Source: Streptomyces pilosus
GTDB lineage: Bacteria; Actinomycetota; Actinomycetes; Streptomycetales; Streptomycetaceae
Assembly: GCF_014649835.1 (NCBI RefSeq)
Contig: NZ_BMTU01000001.1
Coordinates: 744,001-808,000 of the forward strand
Direction: 5' to 3'
Length of the DNA stretch: 64,000 bases
Shown: positions 54,330 through 62,038 of the stretch, piece after piece
Layout of the letters: the number at the start of each line of letters is the position of its first letter
How positions within the stretch are numbered: position 1 is the stretch's first letter
Position numbers and translations under genes: made by a program
Notes under the pieces: generated by a model
What the model was told of the DNA's origin: nothing
The model's database searches: none
The model's input: the letters and a program-made list of their open reading frames with translations, nothing else

Positions 54330-54503
54330 GGGCAGCTCCCCGGGCAGTTCGTACGAATGCAACCTCGATCACTGCCCACAGGGTGACAGACAGACCCCGC
54401 CCATAAGCAACGAGTTACCGAAGTGGGCCGCCAGGGATGCGAACCGTGGTACGCGTGTGGTCAGGAACGGTCAGAAAGCCGTCTCCTTCCGGACAACGGG
54501 AAA

Positions 54504-54550
54504 AGCGGGGCGGGGTCCCGGGCCGTGTCGGCCCGGGACCCCGCCCCGCT
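54504..54550 (-). terminator. strong intrinsic terminator of the acyl-CoA ligase gene
   Basis: Perfect 21-bp inverted repeat (54504-54524 with 54530-54550, loop GTGTC; arm AGCGGGGCGGGGTCCCGGGCC). On the minus strand the hairpin begins 18 bp after the ligase stop and is followed by TTTT, the classic Rho-independent form. The remaining 130 bp to the SpoIIE-type start hold its promoter region without a clear motif. Confidence 0.9.
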
Positions 54551-54567
54551 CGGTCACACCGTGGGTG

Positions 54568-56442
54568 TCACGCCTCGCGGGAGCCCTCGTACATCTCCTC
54601 GATGAGGTGCTTGTACTCGCGCTCCACCACCGGGCGCTTCAACTTCAGGCTCGGGGTGATCTCGCCGTGCTCGACGTCGAGGTCGCGGGGCAGCAGGCGG
54701 AACTTCTTGATGGTCTGCCAGCGCTGGAGACCCTCGTTGAGCTGCTTGACGTAGCCGTCGACCATCTCGACCGTGGCGGGCGCGGCGACGATGTCCGCGT
54801 ACGCCTTGCCCTCCATGCCGTTGTCGGCCGCCCAGGCCGTGATGGCGGCCTCGTCGAGGGCGATCAGGGCGGTGCAGTAGTTCCGGTCCGCGCCGTGCAC
54901 CAGGATGTTGGAGACGTACGGGCAGACGGCCTTGAACTGGCCCTCGACCTCGGCGGGGGCGATGTACTTGCCGCCGGAGGTCTTGATGAGGTCCTTCTTG
55001 CGGTCGGTGATGCGCAGGTAGCCGTCGGCGGACAGCTCGCCGATGTCGCCGGTGTGGAACCAGCCGTCCTCCTCCAGCACCTCGGCGGTCTTGTCGGGCA
55101 GGTTGTGGTAGCCCTGCATGATGCCGGGGCCGCGCAGCAGGACCTCGCCGTCGTCGGCGATGCGGACCTCGGTGCCGGGCAGCGGCTTGCCGACGGTGCC
55201 GGTGCGGTAGGCCTCGCCGGGGTTGACGAAGGACGCGGCGGAGGACTCGGTGAGGCCGTAGCCCTCCAGGATGTGGACGCCGGCGCCGGAGAAGAAGTAG
55301 CCGATGTCGGGGGCGAGGGCGGCCGAGCCGGAGATGCAGGCGCGCAGGTTGCCGCCGAAGGCCTCGCGGATCTTGGCGTAGACGAGCTTGTCGGCGACGG
55401 CGTGCCGGGCGCGCAGGCCCGCGGGGGCACTGGCCGTGCCGGTGCGGCGGAAGTTGTCCTGGGTGACCTTGGCGTACTCGCGGGCGACCCCGGCGGCCCA
55501 CTGGAAGATCTTGTACTTGGCGCCTCCGCCGGCCCTCGCCTTGGCGGCGACGCCGTTGTAGACCTTCTCGAAGATGCGGGGCACGGCGGCCATGTAGGTC
55601 GGCCGGACCACCGGCAGGTTCTCGATGATCTTGTCGACGCGGCCGTCGACGGCGGTCACGTGACCGGCCTCGACCTGGCCGGAGATCAGCACCTTGCCGA
55701 AGACGTGGGCGAGCGGCAGCCACAGGTACTGCACGTCGTCGCCGTGGACCATGCCGGTCGCCGGGATCGCCTTGGCCATGTACGCCCAGGCGTCGTGGGG
55801 CAGGCGGACTCCCTTGGGGCGGCCGGTGGTGCCGGAGGTGTAGATCAGGGTGGCCAGCTGGTCCTTGGTGATCGCCGCGACCCGCTCCTTGATCACCTCC
55901 GGCTCCTTCTGCAGCCGGGCGGCGCCGAGCTGCTCCAGGTCGGCGAGGGTGATCACGAAGTCGTCCGTGTCGACACCGGCCGGGTCGACGACCACGACGC
56001 GGACGAGGTCGGGCAGCTCGGCGCGCTTGGCCACCGCCTTGGCCGCCTGCTCGGCGTCCTCCGCGACGAGCACCCGGCTCTGGGAGTCGGACAGGATGTA
56101 GGCGGACTCGTCCGCGTTGGTCTGCGGGTAGATCGTGGTGGTGGCGGCGCCCGCGCAGAGGATGCCGAGGTCGGCGAGGATCCACTCGACGCGGGTGGCG
56201 GAGGCCAGGGCCACCCGCTCCTCGGGCTGGACGCCCAGCTCGATCAGGCCGGCCGCGATGGCGTGCACCCGTTCGGCGGTGCCCGCCCAGGTGAGGGACT
56301 TCCAGTCGTCCGGGCCCTCGCCGGAGGCCGGCGGGACGGGGTAGCGGTAGGCCTCGGCGTCCGGTGTGGCCGCCACACGCTCCAGGAAGAGGGCCGCCAG
56401 GGTCGGCGGTCGGTTCTCGATCAGTGTCTGTGTGTCGCTCAC
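54568..56442 (-). CDS. fadD: long-chain fatty acid-CoA ligase
   Basis: A 624-residue ANL-superfamily ligase making acyl-CoA from fatty acid, ATP and CoA. AMP-binding P-loop is YTSGTTGRPKGV, A5 is GYGLTESSA, A7 region has GWFHTGDIGELSADGYLRITDRKKDLIKTSGGKYIAP, and the C-terminal lysine-containing LKLKRPVV is present. FHTGDIG and the long size place it with FACL/FadD15-type enzymes. GTG 56442 follows GGAGGA; upstream in-frame codons are not family-like. The near-palindrome at 56511-56526 lies just before the gene. Confidence 0.95.
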   Translation of the reverse strand: MSDTQTLIENRPPTLAALFLERVAATPDAEAYRYPVPPASGEGPDDWKSLTWAGTAERVHAIAAGLIELGVQPEERVALASATRVEWILADLGILCAGAATTTIYPQTNADESAYILSDSQSRVLVAEDAEQAAKAVAKRAELPDLVRVVVVDPAGVDTDDFVITLADLEQLGAARLQKEPEVIKERVAAITKDQLATLIYTSGTTGRPKGVRLPHDAWAYMAKAIPATGMVHGDDVQYLWLPLAHVFGKVLISGQVEAGHVTAVDGRVDKIIENLPVVRPTYMAAVPRIFEKVYNGVAAKARAGGGAKYKIFQWAAGVAREYAKVTQDNFRRTGTASAPAGLRARHAVADKLVYAKIREAFGGNLRACISGSAALAPDIGYFFSGAGVHILEGYGLTESSAASFVNPGEAYRTGTVGKPLPGTEVRIADDGEVLLRGPGIMQGYHNLPDKTAEVLEEDGWFHTGDIGELSADGYLRITDRKKDLIKTSGGKYIAPAEVEGQFKAVCPYVSNILVHGADRNYCTALIALDEAAITAWAADNGMEGKAYADIVAAPATVEMVDGYVKQLNEGLQRWQTIKKFRLLPRDLDVEHGEITPSLKLKRPVVEREYKHLIEEMYEGSREA

Positions 56443-56510
56443 GACATCCTCCGGGGCCCGCGACGGTGCGGCTGGCTCAGTGCGGCTGGGGTTTCCTCGC
56501 GCGTCGTTGT

Positions 56511-56526
56511 TTAACTCGCGAGTAAC
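56511..56526. promoter_or_regulatory. palindrome upstream of the acyl-CoA ligase
   Basis: TTAACTCGCGAGTAAC contains the perfect 10-bp palindrome ACTCGCGAGT (56514-56523) and near-symmetric flanks. It is 69-84 bp before the GTG start in an A/T-rich patch. This looks like a TetR-type operator such as those of fatty-acid regulators, but no such regulator gene is in the window. Confidence 0.45.
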
Positions 56527-56617
56527 TATCGAGCACGGACAGAGTAAGGGCCGACCGGCCTCGGCGTAAGGGGCCACGGCCTGTTACTTCATACAGAGGA
56601 CCACCCCCGATGCGCGC

Positions 56618-56651
56618 GGGGGCCCGCCGCACCGACGTGCGACGGACCCCC
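56618..56651 (-). terminator. hairpin after lepA
   Basis: Imperfect 15-bp inverted repeat (GGGGGCCCGCCGCAC at 56618-56632 with GTGCGACGGACCCCC at 56637-56651, loop CGAC). It follows the lepA stop by about 40 bp on the minus strand. Confidence 0.65.
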
Positions 56652-56691
56652 GTTCCGCCCGGTTCGCGGAGTGACCCGCGGTAACCTCCGG

Positions 56692-58560
56692 CTACTTCTT
56701 GGCCTTGCCCGAACCCGCGCTCTCGTCGCTCGACAGCACGGCGATGAAGGCCTCCTGCGGGACCTCCACGGAGCCCACCATCTTCATCCGCTTCTTGCCC
56801 TCCTTCTGCTTCTCCAGCAGCTTCCGCTTGCGGGAGATGTCACCGCCGTAGCACTTGGCGAGGACGTCCTTGCGGATGGCGCGGATGGTCTCGCGGGCGA
56901 TGACCCGCGAGCCGATGGCGGCCTGGATGGGCACCTCGAAGGCCTGGCGCGGGATGAGCTCGCGCAGCTTGGCGACGAGCCGCACGCCGTACGCGTACGC
57001 CGCGTCCTTGTGGGTGATCGCGGAGAACGCGTCCACCTTGTCGCCGTGCAGCAGGATGTCGACCTTGACCAGGCTGGAGGTCTGCTCGCCGGTGGGCTCG
57101 TAGTCCAGGGAGGCGTAGCCGCGGGTCTTGGACTTCAGCTGGTCGAAGAAGTCGAAGACGATCTCCGCGAGGGGCAGGGTGTAGCGGATCTCCACCCGGT
57201 CCTCGGAGAGGTAGTCCATGCCGAGCAGCACGCCGCGCCGGGTCTGGCACAGCTCCATGATCGAGCCGATGAACTCGCTGGGCGCCAGGATGGTGGCCCG
57301 CACGACCGGCTCGTACACCTCGCTGATCTTCCCCTCGGGGAACTCGCTCGGGTTGGTGACGGTGTGCTCGGTGCCGTCCTCCATGAGGACCCGGTAGACC
57401 ACGTTCGGCGCGGTGGCGATCAGGTCGAGGCCGAACTCGCGCTCCAGGCGCTCGCGGATCACGTCGAGGTGCAGCAGGCCGAGGAAACCGACGCGGAAGC
57501 CGAAGCCGAGGGCGGCGGAGGTCTCCGGTTCGTACACCAGGGCCGCGTCGTTGAGCTGGAGCTTGTCGAGGGCCTCGCGCAGCTCCGGGTAGTCGGAGCC
57601 GTCGAGGGGGTAGAGGCCGGAGAACACCATGGGCTTGGGGTCCTTGTAGCCGCCCAGCGCCTCCTCGGCGCCCTTGTGCTGGCTGGTGACGGTGTCACCG
57701 ACCTTGGACTGGCGGACGTCCTTCACACCCGTGATCAGGTAGCCCACCTCGCCGACGCCGAGGCCGTCGGCCGACAGCATCTCCGGCGAGTTGGTGCCGA
57801 TCTCCAGCAGCTCGTGGGTGGCGCCGGTGGACATCATCCGGATGCGCTCGCGCTTGTTGAGCTGGCCGTCGATGACACGGACGTACGTCACGACACCGCG
57901 GTAGGAGTCGTAGACCGAATCGAAGATCATCGCGCGGGCGGGGGCGTCCTTGACGCCGACCGGGGCGGGGACCTCGGCGACCACGCGGTCCAGCAGCGCC
58001 TCGACGCCCATACCGGTCTTCGCGGACACCTTGAGCACGTCGTCCGGGTCGCAGCCGACCAGGTTCGCCAGCTCCTCGGCGAACTTCTCCGGCTGCGCGG
58101 CCGGCAGGTCGATCTTGTTGAGCACCGGGATGATCGTGAGGTCGTTCTCCATCGCCAGGTAGAGGTTGGCGAGGGTCTGCGCCTCGATGCCCTGGGCGGC
58201 GTCCACGAGGAGGATCGTGCCCTCGCAGGCGGCGAGGGACCGGGACACCTCGTAGGTGAAGTCGACGTGCCCGGGGGTGTCGATCATGTTGAGGATGTGC
58301 GTGTTGCCCTTGTCGTGGGTCGGCGCCCACGGCAGGCGCACGGCCTGGGACTTGATCGTGATGCCGCGCTCGCGCTCGATGTCCATGCGGTCGAGGTACT
58401 GAGCGCGCATCTGCCGCTGCTCGACCACTCCGGTCAGCTGGAGCATCCGGTCGGCGAGCGTGGACTTGCCGTGGTCGATATGGGCGATGATGCAGAAGTT
58501 GCGGATCAGCGCCGGGTCGGTACGGCTCGGCTCGGGCACATGGCTGGGGATCGCGGGCAC
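56692..58560 (-). CDS. lepA: elongation factor 4 (LepA)
   Basis: Translational GTPase of 622 residues that back-translocates or remodels ribosomes and affects initiation. G1 is HIDHGKST near residue 26, RGITIK, DTPGH and NKIDL follow, and the C-terminal EF4-specific domain ends with [25 protein letters not shown] 58560, with AGGA eight bases upstream, gives the standard start [15 protein letters not shown]. Divergent from rpsT across 254 bp that hold a good rpsT promoter. Transcribed alone before a hairpin. Confidence 0.97.
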   Translation of the reverse strand: MPAIPSHVPEPSRTDPALIRNFCIIAHIDHGKSTLADRMLQLTGVVEQRQMRAQYLDRMDIERERGITIKSQAVRLPWAPTHDKGNTHILNMIDTPGHVDFTYEVSRSLAACEGTILLVDAAQGIEAQTLANLYLAMENDLTIIPVLNKIDLPAAQPEKFAEELANLVGCDPDDVLKVSAKTGMGVEALLDRVVAEVPAPVGVKDAPARAMIFDSVYDSYRGVVTYVRVIDGQLNKRERIRMMSTGATHELLEIGTNSPEMLSADGLGVGEVGYLITGVKDVRQSKVGDTVTSQHKGAEEALGGYKDPKPMVFSGLYPLDGSDYPELREALDKLQLNDAALVYEPETSAALGFGFRVGFLGLLHLDVIRERLEREFGLDLIATAPNVVYRVLMEDGTEHTVTNPSEFPEGKISEVYEPVVRATILAPSEFIGSIMELCQTRRGVLLGMDYLSEDRVEIRYTLPLAEIVFDFFDQLKSKTRGYASLDYEPTGEQTSSLVKVDILLHGDKVDAFSAITHKDAAYAYGVRLVAKLRELIPRQAFEVPIQAAIGSRVIARETIRAIRKDVLAKCYGGDISRKRKLLEKQKEGKKRMKMVGSVEVPQEAFIAVLSSDESAGSGKAKK

Positions 58561-58671
58561 GCAGGGTCCTGATTCTTGAGGCGTCCGCATACGTGTGCTT
58601 GTCCGTCTGCGGTCTCGGGTCGGATCGATACGTAGCTTCCATCGTCCCACGCGCGGGGACCGGGGACGGGT

Positions 58672-58701
58672 TTGGGCCACCGAATGGGCCGCTGGTAGTG
58701 T
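58672..58701 (+). promoter_or_regulatory. rpsT promoter
   Basis: TTGGGC (58672-58677), 18-bp spacer, TAGTGT (58696-58701). The 5' leader would be about 105 bases before the GTG at 58815. Common pattern for ribosomal protein genes in Streptomyces. Confidence 0.55.
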
Positions 58702-58814
58702 GGAGGGCTGTGTCTCATGCCCTCTCGGTGCGAGGCACGTCTTCTGGAAAATCACCCGGTACGGACCGTGCGGCTCCCGTGCGGCCCCGTGCCAGAACCT
58801 GTAGAGGCTCATTC

Positions 58815-59081
58815 GTGGCGAACATCAAGTCCCAGATCAAGCGGAACAAGACCAACGAGAAGGCGCGGCTGCGCAACAAGGCCGTCAAGTCCTCTCTGAA
58901 GACCGCGATCCGCAAGGCCCGCGAGGCCGCCGCCGCGGGTGACACCGAGAAGGCCACCGAGTACCAGCGCGCCGCCGCGCGTCAGCTCGACAAGGCCGTC
59001 TCCAAGGGCGTCATCCACAAGAACCAGGCCGCCAACAAGAAGTCGGCGCTGGCGCAGAAGGTCGCGGCCGTCAAGGGCTGA
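58815..59081 (+). CDS. rpsT: 30S ribosomal protein S20
   Basis: An 88-residue basic protein, [22 protein letters not shown] at the N-terminus (VANIKSQ start), with the S20 helices [17 protein letters not shown] and [27 protein letters not shown] 58815 has GAGG eight bases before. Single gene, divergent from lepA. Assembles early on 16S rRNA. Confidence 0.97.
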   Translation: MANIKSQIKRNKTNEKARLRNKAVKSSLKTAIRKAREAAAAGDTEKATEYQRAAARQLDKAVSKGVIHKNQAANKKSALAQKVAAVKG

Positions 59082-59204
59082 ACAACCCTGTGATCTGATC
59101 GCCGGCGGGACTCCGGGCGGGCCCTCTCTCTCCGCCCCCGGCCGGCACCCCGAGCTCGTACGCGGCCTGCGTTCGCCACGCGGGTACGGGCTCAGCAGCT
59201 TCAT

Positions 59205-59255
59205 CCGAAGGCCCCGTCCCTCACCCTTCCCCAGGGTGGCGGACGGGGCCTTCGG
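59205..59255 (+). terminator. rpsT terminator
   Basis: Perfect 15-bp inverted repeat, CCGAAGGCCCCGTCC (59205-59219) with GGACGGGGCCTTCGG (59241-59255), and a nested ACCCT/AGGGT stem in its loop. A second hairpin, GGACCCGGGCG (59263-59273) with CGCCCGGGTCC (59279-59289), follows. Confidence 0.85.
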
Positions 59256-59299
59256 CGGTCCGGGACCCGGGCGCGTGACGCCCGGGTCCGGACGTCATG

Positions 59300-59363
59300 G
59301 CGCTGCGGCGCTACGGTGCTACGGCGCTACGGCGCTACGGCGCTACGGCGCTACGGCGCTACG
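59300..59363. repeat. 8-bp tandem repeat, eight units
   Basis: GCGCTACG repeated: the first unit reads GCGCTGCG, the third GTGCTACG, the other six are identical. The last unit contains the stop codon (59359-59361) of the SnoaL-like gene. Likely variable in copy number by replication slippage. Confidence 0.9.
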
Positions 59364-59754
59364 ACCAGAAGGCGTTCGTCGCGTCGAGGTCCGCGACGCA
59401 CTCGTCGAGGTCGGTGATCCGGTCCCCGACGATCCGGAAGACGATGCCTCCGTCGTCGTCGATGTGCTTTCCCCGCCGGTCGGCGGTGAAGTGGTGCAGC
59501 GTGACCGCGTGGCCCCTGCCGTCGACCAGGACCTGCCGCAGCTCGACCCGGAACGTCCCGCCGGTCTCCTCACCGAGCCGCCGGTAGACGTCGAGGATCG
59601 CGTCCTGGCCCTTGTGGTCGCCCGAGAGGATCCCGGTCCCGGGCACGTGATGCGTGGCGTCGGCCGTCATCAGGCCGCGCAAGGTGTCCATGTCCCCACG
59701 CGTGAACGCCTCATAGCCCTTGCGGACGAGCTGTGCGTTCGGGTGTTCAGCCAT
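59359..59754 (-). CDS. SnoaL/NTF2-like protein
   Basis: A 131-residue protein with the NTF2-like fold: QLVRKGYEAFTRGDMDTLRGLMTADATHHVPG, GQDAILDVYRRLGEE, then FRVELRQVLVDGRGHAVTLHHFTADRRG and FRIVGDRITDLDE. It resembles the SnoaL-like ketosteroid-isomerase-type domain often annotated as nuclear transport factor 2 family. No substrate is known. ATG 59754 is the start. Its 3' end lies in an 8-bp repeat tract that could shift or extend the C-terminus if copy number changes. Confidence 0.82.
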   Translation of the reverse strand: MAEHPNAQLVRKGYEAFTRGDMDTLRGLMTADATHHVPGTGILSGDHKGQDAILDVYRRLGEETGGTFRVELRQVLVDGRGHAVTLHHFTADRRGKHIDDDGGIVFRIVGDRITDLDECVADLDATNAFWS

Positions 59755-59856
59755 GTCGCTCGCCGCCTTTCCCTGTCCGGCGACCTGAGCTGATACGTCC
59801 GATTCTCCTCCCCCGGGGGGCGGGAGGGCCACTCGGTCAGCCGATCCGGCGGGCCG

Positions 59857-60846
59857 CTACGCCCGTCCCCTCGACCTCGCCGCCCGCGCGATGGTGACGA
59901 CCGCCTTCTCCAGGGCGTACTCCGGGTCGTCCCCGCCGCCCTTCACCCCGGCATCGGCCTCGGCGACCGCGCGCAGCGCCACGGCCACGCCGTCCGGGGT
60001 CCAACCGCGCATCTGCTGCCGGACCCGGTCGATCTTCCACGGCGGCATGCCCAGTTCCCGGGCGAGGTCGGCGGGCCTGCCGCCGCGCGCCGACGACAGT
60101 TTGCCGATCGCCCGCACGCCCTGGGCCAGCGCGCTGGTGATCAGCACCGGGGCCACCCCGGTCGACAGGGACCAGCGCAGCGCCTCCAGGGCCTCCGCCG
60201 CGCGGCCCTCGACGGCCCGGTCGGCGACCGTGAAGCTCGACGCCTCGGCCCGGCCGGTGTAGTAGCGGCCGACGACCTCCTCGTCGATGGTTCCTTCGAC
60301 GTCCGCGACCAGTTGGGACACCGCCGAGGCGAGCTCCCGCAGGTCGCTGCCGATCGCGTCGACCAGCGCCTGGCAGGCCTCCGGGGTGGCCGAGCGCCCG
60401 GTGGTGCGGAACTCGCCCCGCACGAACGCCAGCCGGTCCGCCGGCTTGGTCATCTTGGGGCACGCCACCTCGCGCGCCCCGGTCCTGCGCGCCGCGTCGA
60501 GCAGTCCCTTGCCCTTGGCGCCGCCCGCGTGCAGCAGCACGAGGGTGATCTCCTCGGCGGGCGCCCCGAGGTACGCCTTGACGTCCTTGACGGTGTCCGC
60601 CGACAGGTCCTGCGCGTTGCGCACGACGACGACCTTGCGCTCGGCGAAGAGCGACGGGCTGGTCAGCTCGGCGAGGGTGCCGGGCTGGAGCTGGTCCGGG
60701 GTCAGGTCGCGGACGTCCGTGTCGGCGTCGGCGGCCCTCGCAGCGGCCACCACCTCCTGCACGGCACGGTCGAGCAGCAGGTCCTCCTGGCCCACGGCGA
60801 GCGTCACCGGGGCGAGGAGGTCGTCGGATGCGGTCTTCCTGGCCAT
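59857..60846 (-). CDS. holA: DNA polymerase III subunit delta
   Basis: Clamp-loader delta subunit, 329 residues. The N-terminal half shows VTLAVGQEDLLLDRAVQEVV and VVVVRNAQDLSADTV (divergent AAA-like domain), the middle GAKGKGLLDAARRTGAREVACPK, and the C-terminal collar domain AELMPPWK-type LGMPPWKIDRVRQQMRGWTPDGVAVAL. It matches HolA by order and length. ATG 60846 gives the usual N-terminus (MARKTASDD). It lies 55 bp downstream of a small gene on the same strand and near comEC, the common actinobacterial comEC-holA-rpsT neighbourhood. Confidence 0.92.
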   Translation of the reverse strand: MARKTASDDLLAPVTLAVGQEDLLLDRAVQEVVAAARAADADTDVRDLTPDQLQPGTLAELTSPSLFAERKVVVVRNAQDLSADTVKDVKAYLGAPAEEITLVLLHAGGAKGKGLLDAARRTGAREVACPKMTKPADRLAFVRGEFRTTGRSATPEACQALVDAIGSDLRELASAVSQLVADVEGTIDEEVVGRYYTGRAEASSFTVADRAVEGRAAEALEALRWSLSTGVAPVLITSALAQGVRAIGKLSSARGGRPADLARELGMPPWKIDRVRQQMRGWTPDGVAVALRAVAEADAGVKGGGDDPEYALEKAVVTIARAARSRGRA

Positions 60847-60901
60847 CGCGACAAGCATCCCACGCACCACCGACAACGCCGCCCGGACGTCCGCGGTCCC
60901 G

Positions 60902-61156
60902 CTACGGCTCCTCCCGCCAGCCCTCCCACGCGGCGACGAACTCGTTCAGCTCACCGGGGTCGAGCCGTTCCGCCTCGTCCCGCAGGACGACGAGCCACTG
61001 CGCGTCCTCCGCGTCGTCCTCCCCGGCGAGCGCGTCCCGCACCAGCCGCGGTTCCTCGACCACGCCGAACCGTTCCCCGAGCGCCTCGGCCACCTCCTCC
61101 GCGGCGTCGCGGTCGGGCAGCACCAGCACATGTCGCACATCACTCACACGGGCCAT
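60902..61156 (-). CDS. small acidic hypothetical protein
   Basis: An 84-residue acidic soluble protein, ATG 61156. It has a beta-alpha-beta look: SDVRHVLVLPDRDAAEEVAEALGERFG, then RLVRDALAGEDDAEDAQWLVVLRDEAERLDPGELNEFVAAWEGW. No cysteine, membrane segment or catalytic motif. It resembles small conserved actinobacterial proteins of unknown role between holA and comEC. The preceding NAT gene ends 14 bp away, so it may be in one operon. Confidence 0.65.
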   Translation of the reverse strand: MARVSDVRHVLVLPDRDAAEEVAEALGERFGVVEEPRLVRDALAGEDDAEDAQWLVVLRDEAERLDPGELNEFVAAWEGWREEP

Positions 61157-61170
61157 TGTCCGGTACGGGA

Positions 61171-62034
61171 TCAGTCGCTCCCGCCGGTGTCCCGCACCGT
61201 CGGCACGGTGTCCAGCGTGATCCCGAACCGGTCCCGGTAGAGCGCCAGCACCTCCTCGTCCGTCCCGGCCTCCCGCTGCTGCCGGGTCCCGTCGGGCGAG
61301 GTGACCGTGAACCGGCGGCCGCTGAGCGTGATCCGCCCTCCGTCGTCGGTGATCCGCGAGCACACGAGGGACCGCGAGAAGTGCGAGGCCGGCGAGCTGC
61401 TGTGCCACCAGGAGCCGACCGTGAAGTCGTCGAGCACCCTCGGCCTCACCTCCAGGCGGTACACCGGCCGGCCGTCGTGGATCACGTCCAGGTCCGCGGC
61501 CTCCACCGTGTGGTGCCCGCCGCGCACCCCGGCCGCGTCGGCCCCGGCCTCGACGATCCGGAAGGTGCCGCCGGGATCCTGCTGCTCGCCCCGCTCCCCG
61601 AAGGCGAGCGGGAGGTGGAAGTGAGCCCCGAAGCCGACGTCGACCAGCCGGTCGCCGCCGTCGACCGTCCGTACCCGCAGCGCGAGATGGTCGTAGGGGA
61701 TGCCGAGCCGGCCCCCTTCCCCGTACACCCGCGCGGCGAGCAGGGTGACGTCGTAACCGAGCGCGGCGAGCAACGCCGCGAACGCGCCGTTGAGTTCGTA
61801 GCAGAATCCGCCCCGCCCGGCCTCCACGACCTTGTCCAGCAGCCGCTTCTCGTCGAGCACGATCTCCTCGCCGAGGTGGATGGACAGGTTCTCGAACGGC
61901 ACGGTCCTCAGGTGCCGCAGGTGCAGCTCGCGCAGGGCGTCCACGGTGGGCCAGGCGGGCTGTCCGGCGCCCAGCCGGCGCAGATAGGCGTCGATCGCCG
62001 CGGTGTTCATGCCACCAGTCATGCCGTCAGTCAT
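61171..62034 (-). CDS. arylamine N-acetyltransferase
   Basis: A 280-plus-residue NAT that transfers acetyl from CoA to arylamines. The triad is Cys in GRGGFCYELNGAF, His in YDHLALRV and Asp in LVDVGFG, all visible. The N-terminus is AIDAYLRRLGAGQPAWPTVDALRELHLRHLRTVPFENLSI, the classic NAT helical start. Three ATGs lie close: 62034, 62022 and 62010; the first follows GAGGG too closely, so the true start is uncertain by eight codons. It follows comEC by four bases, so it is probably coupled. Confidence 0.9.
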   Translation of the reverse strand: MTDGMTGGMNTAAIDAYLRRLGAGQPAWPTVDALRELHLRHLRTVPFENLSIHLGEEIVLDEKRLLDKVVEAGRGGFCYELNGAFAALLAALGYDVTLLAARVYGEGGRLGIPYDHLALRVRTVDGGDRLVDVGFGAHFHLPLAFGERGEQQDPGGTFRIVEAGADAAGVRGGHHTVEAADLDVIHDGRPVYRLEVRPRVLDDFTVGSWWHSSSPASHFSRSLVCSRITDDGGRITLSGRRFTVTSPDGTRQQREAGTDEEVLALYRDRFGITLDTVPTVRDTGGSD

Positions 62035-62038
62035 GCCC

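Noticed and set aside
59300..59363. CRISPR-like repeat array
   Set aside because: Units are only 8 bp, contiguous, with no spacers and no cas genes nearby.
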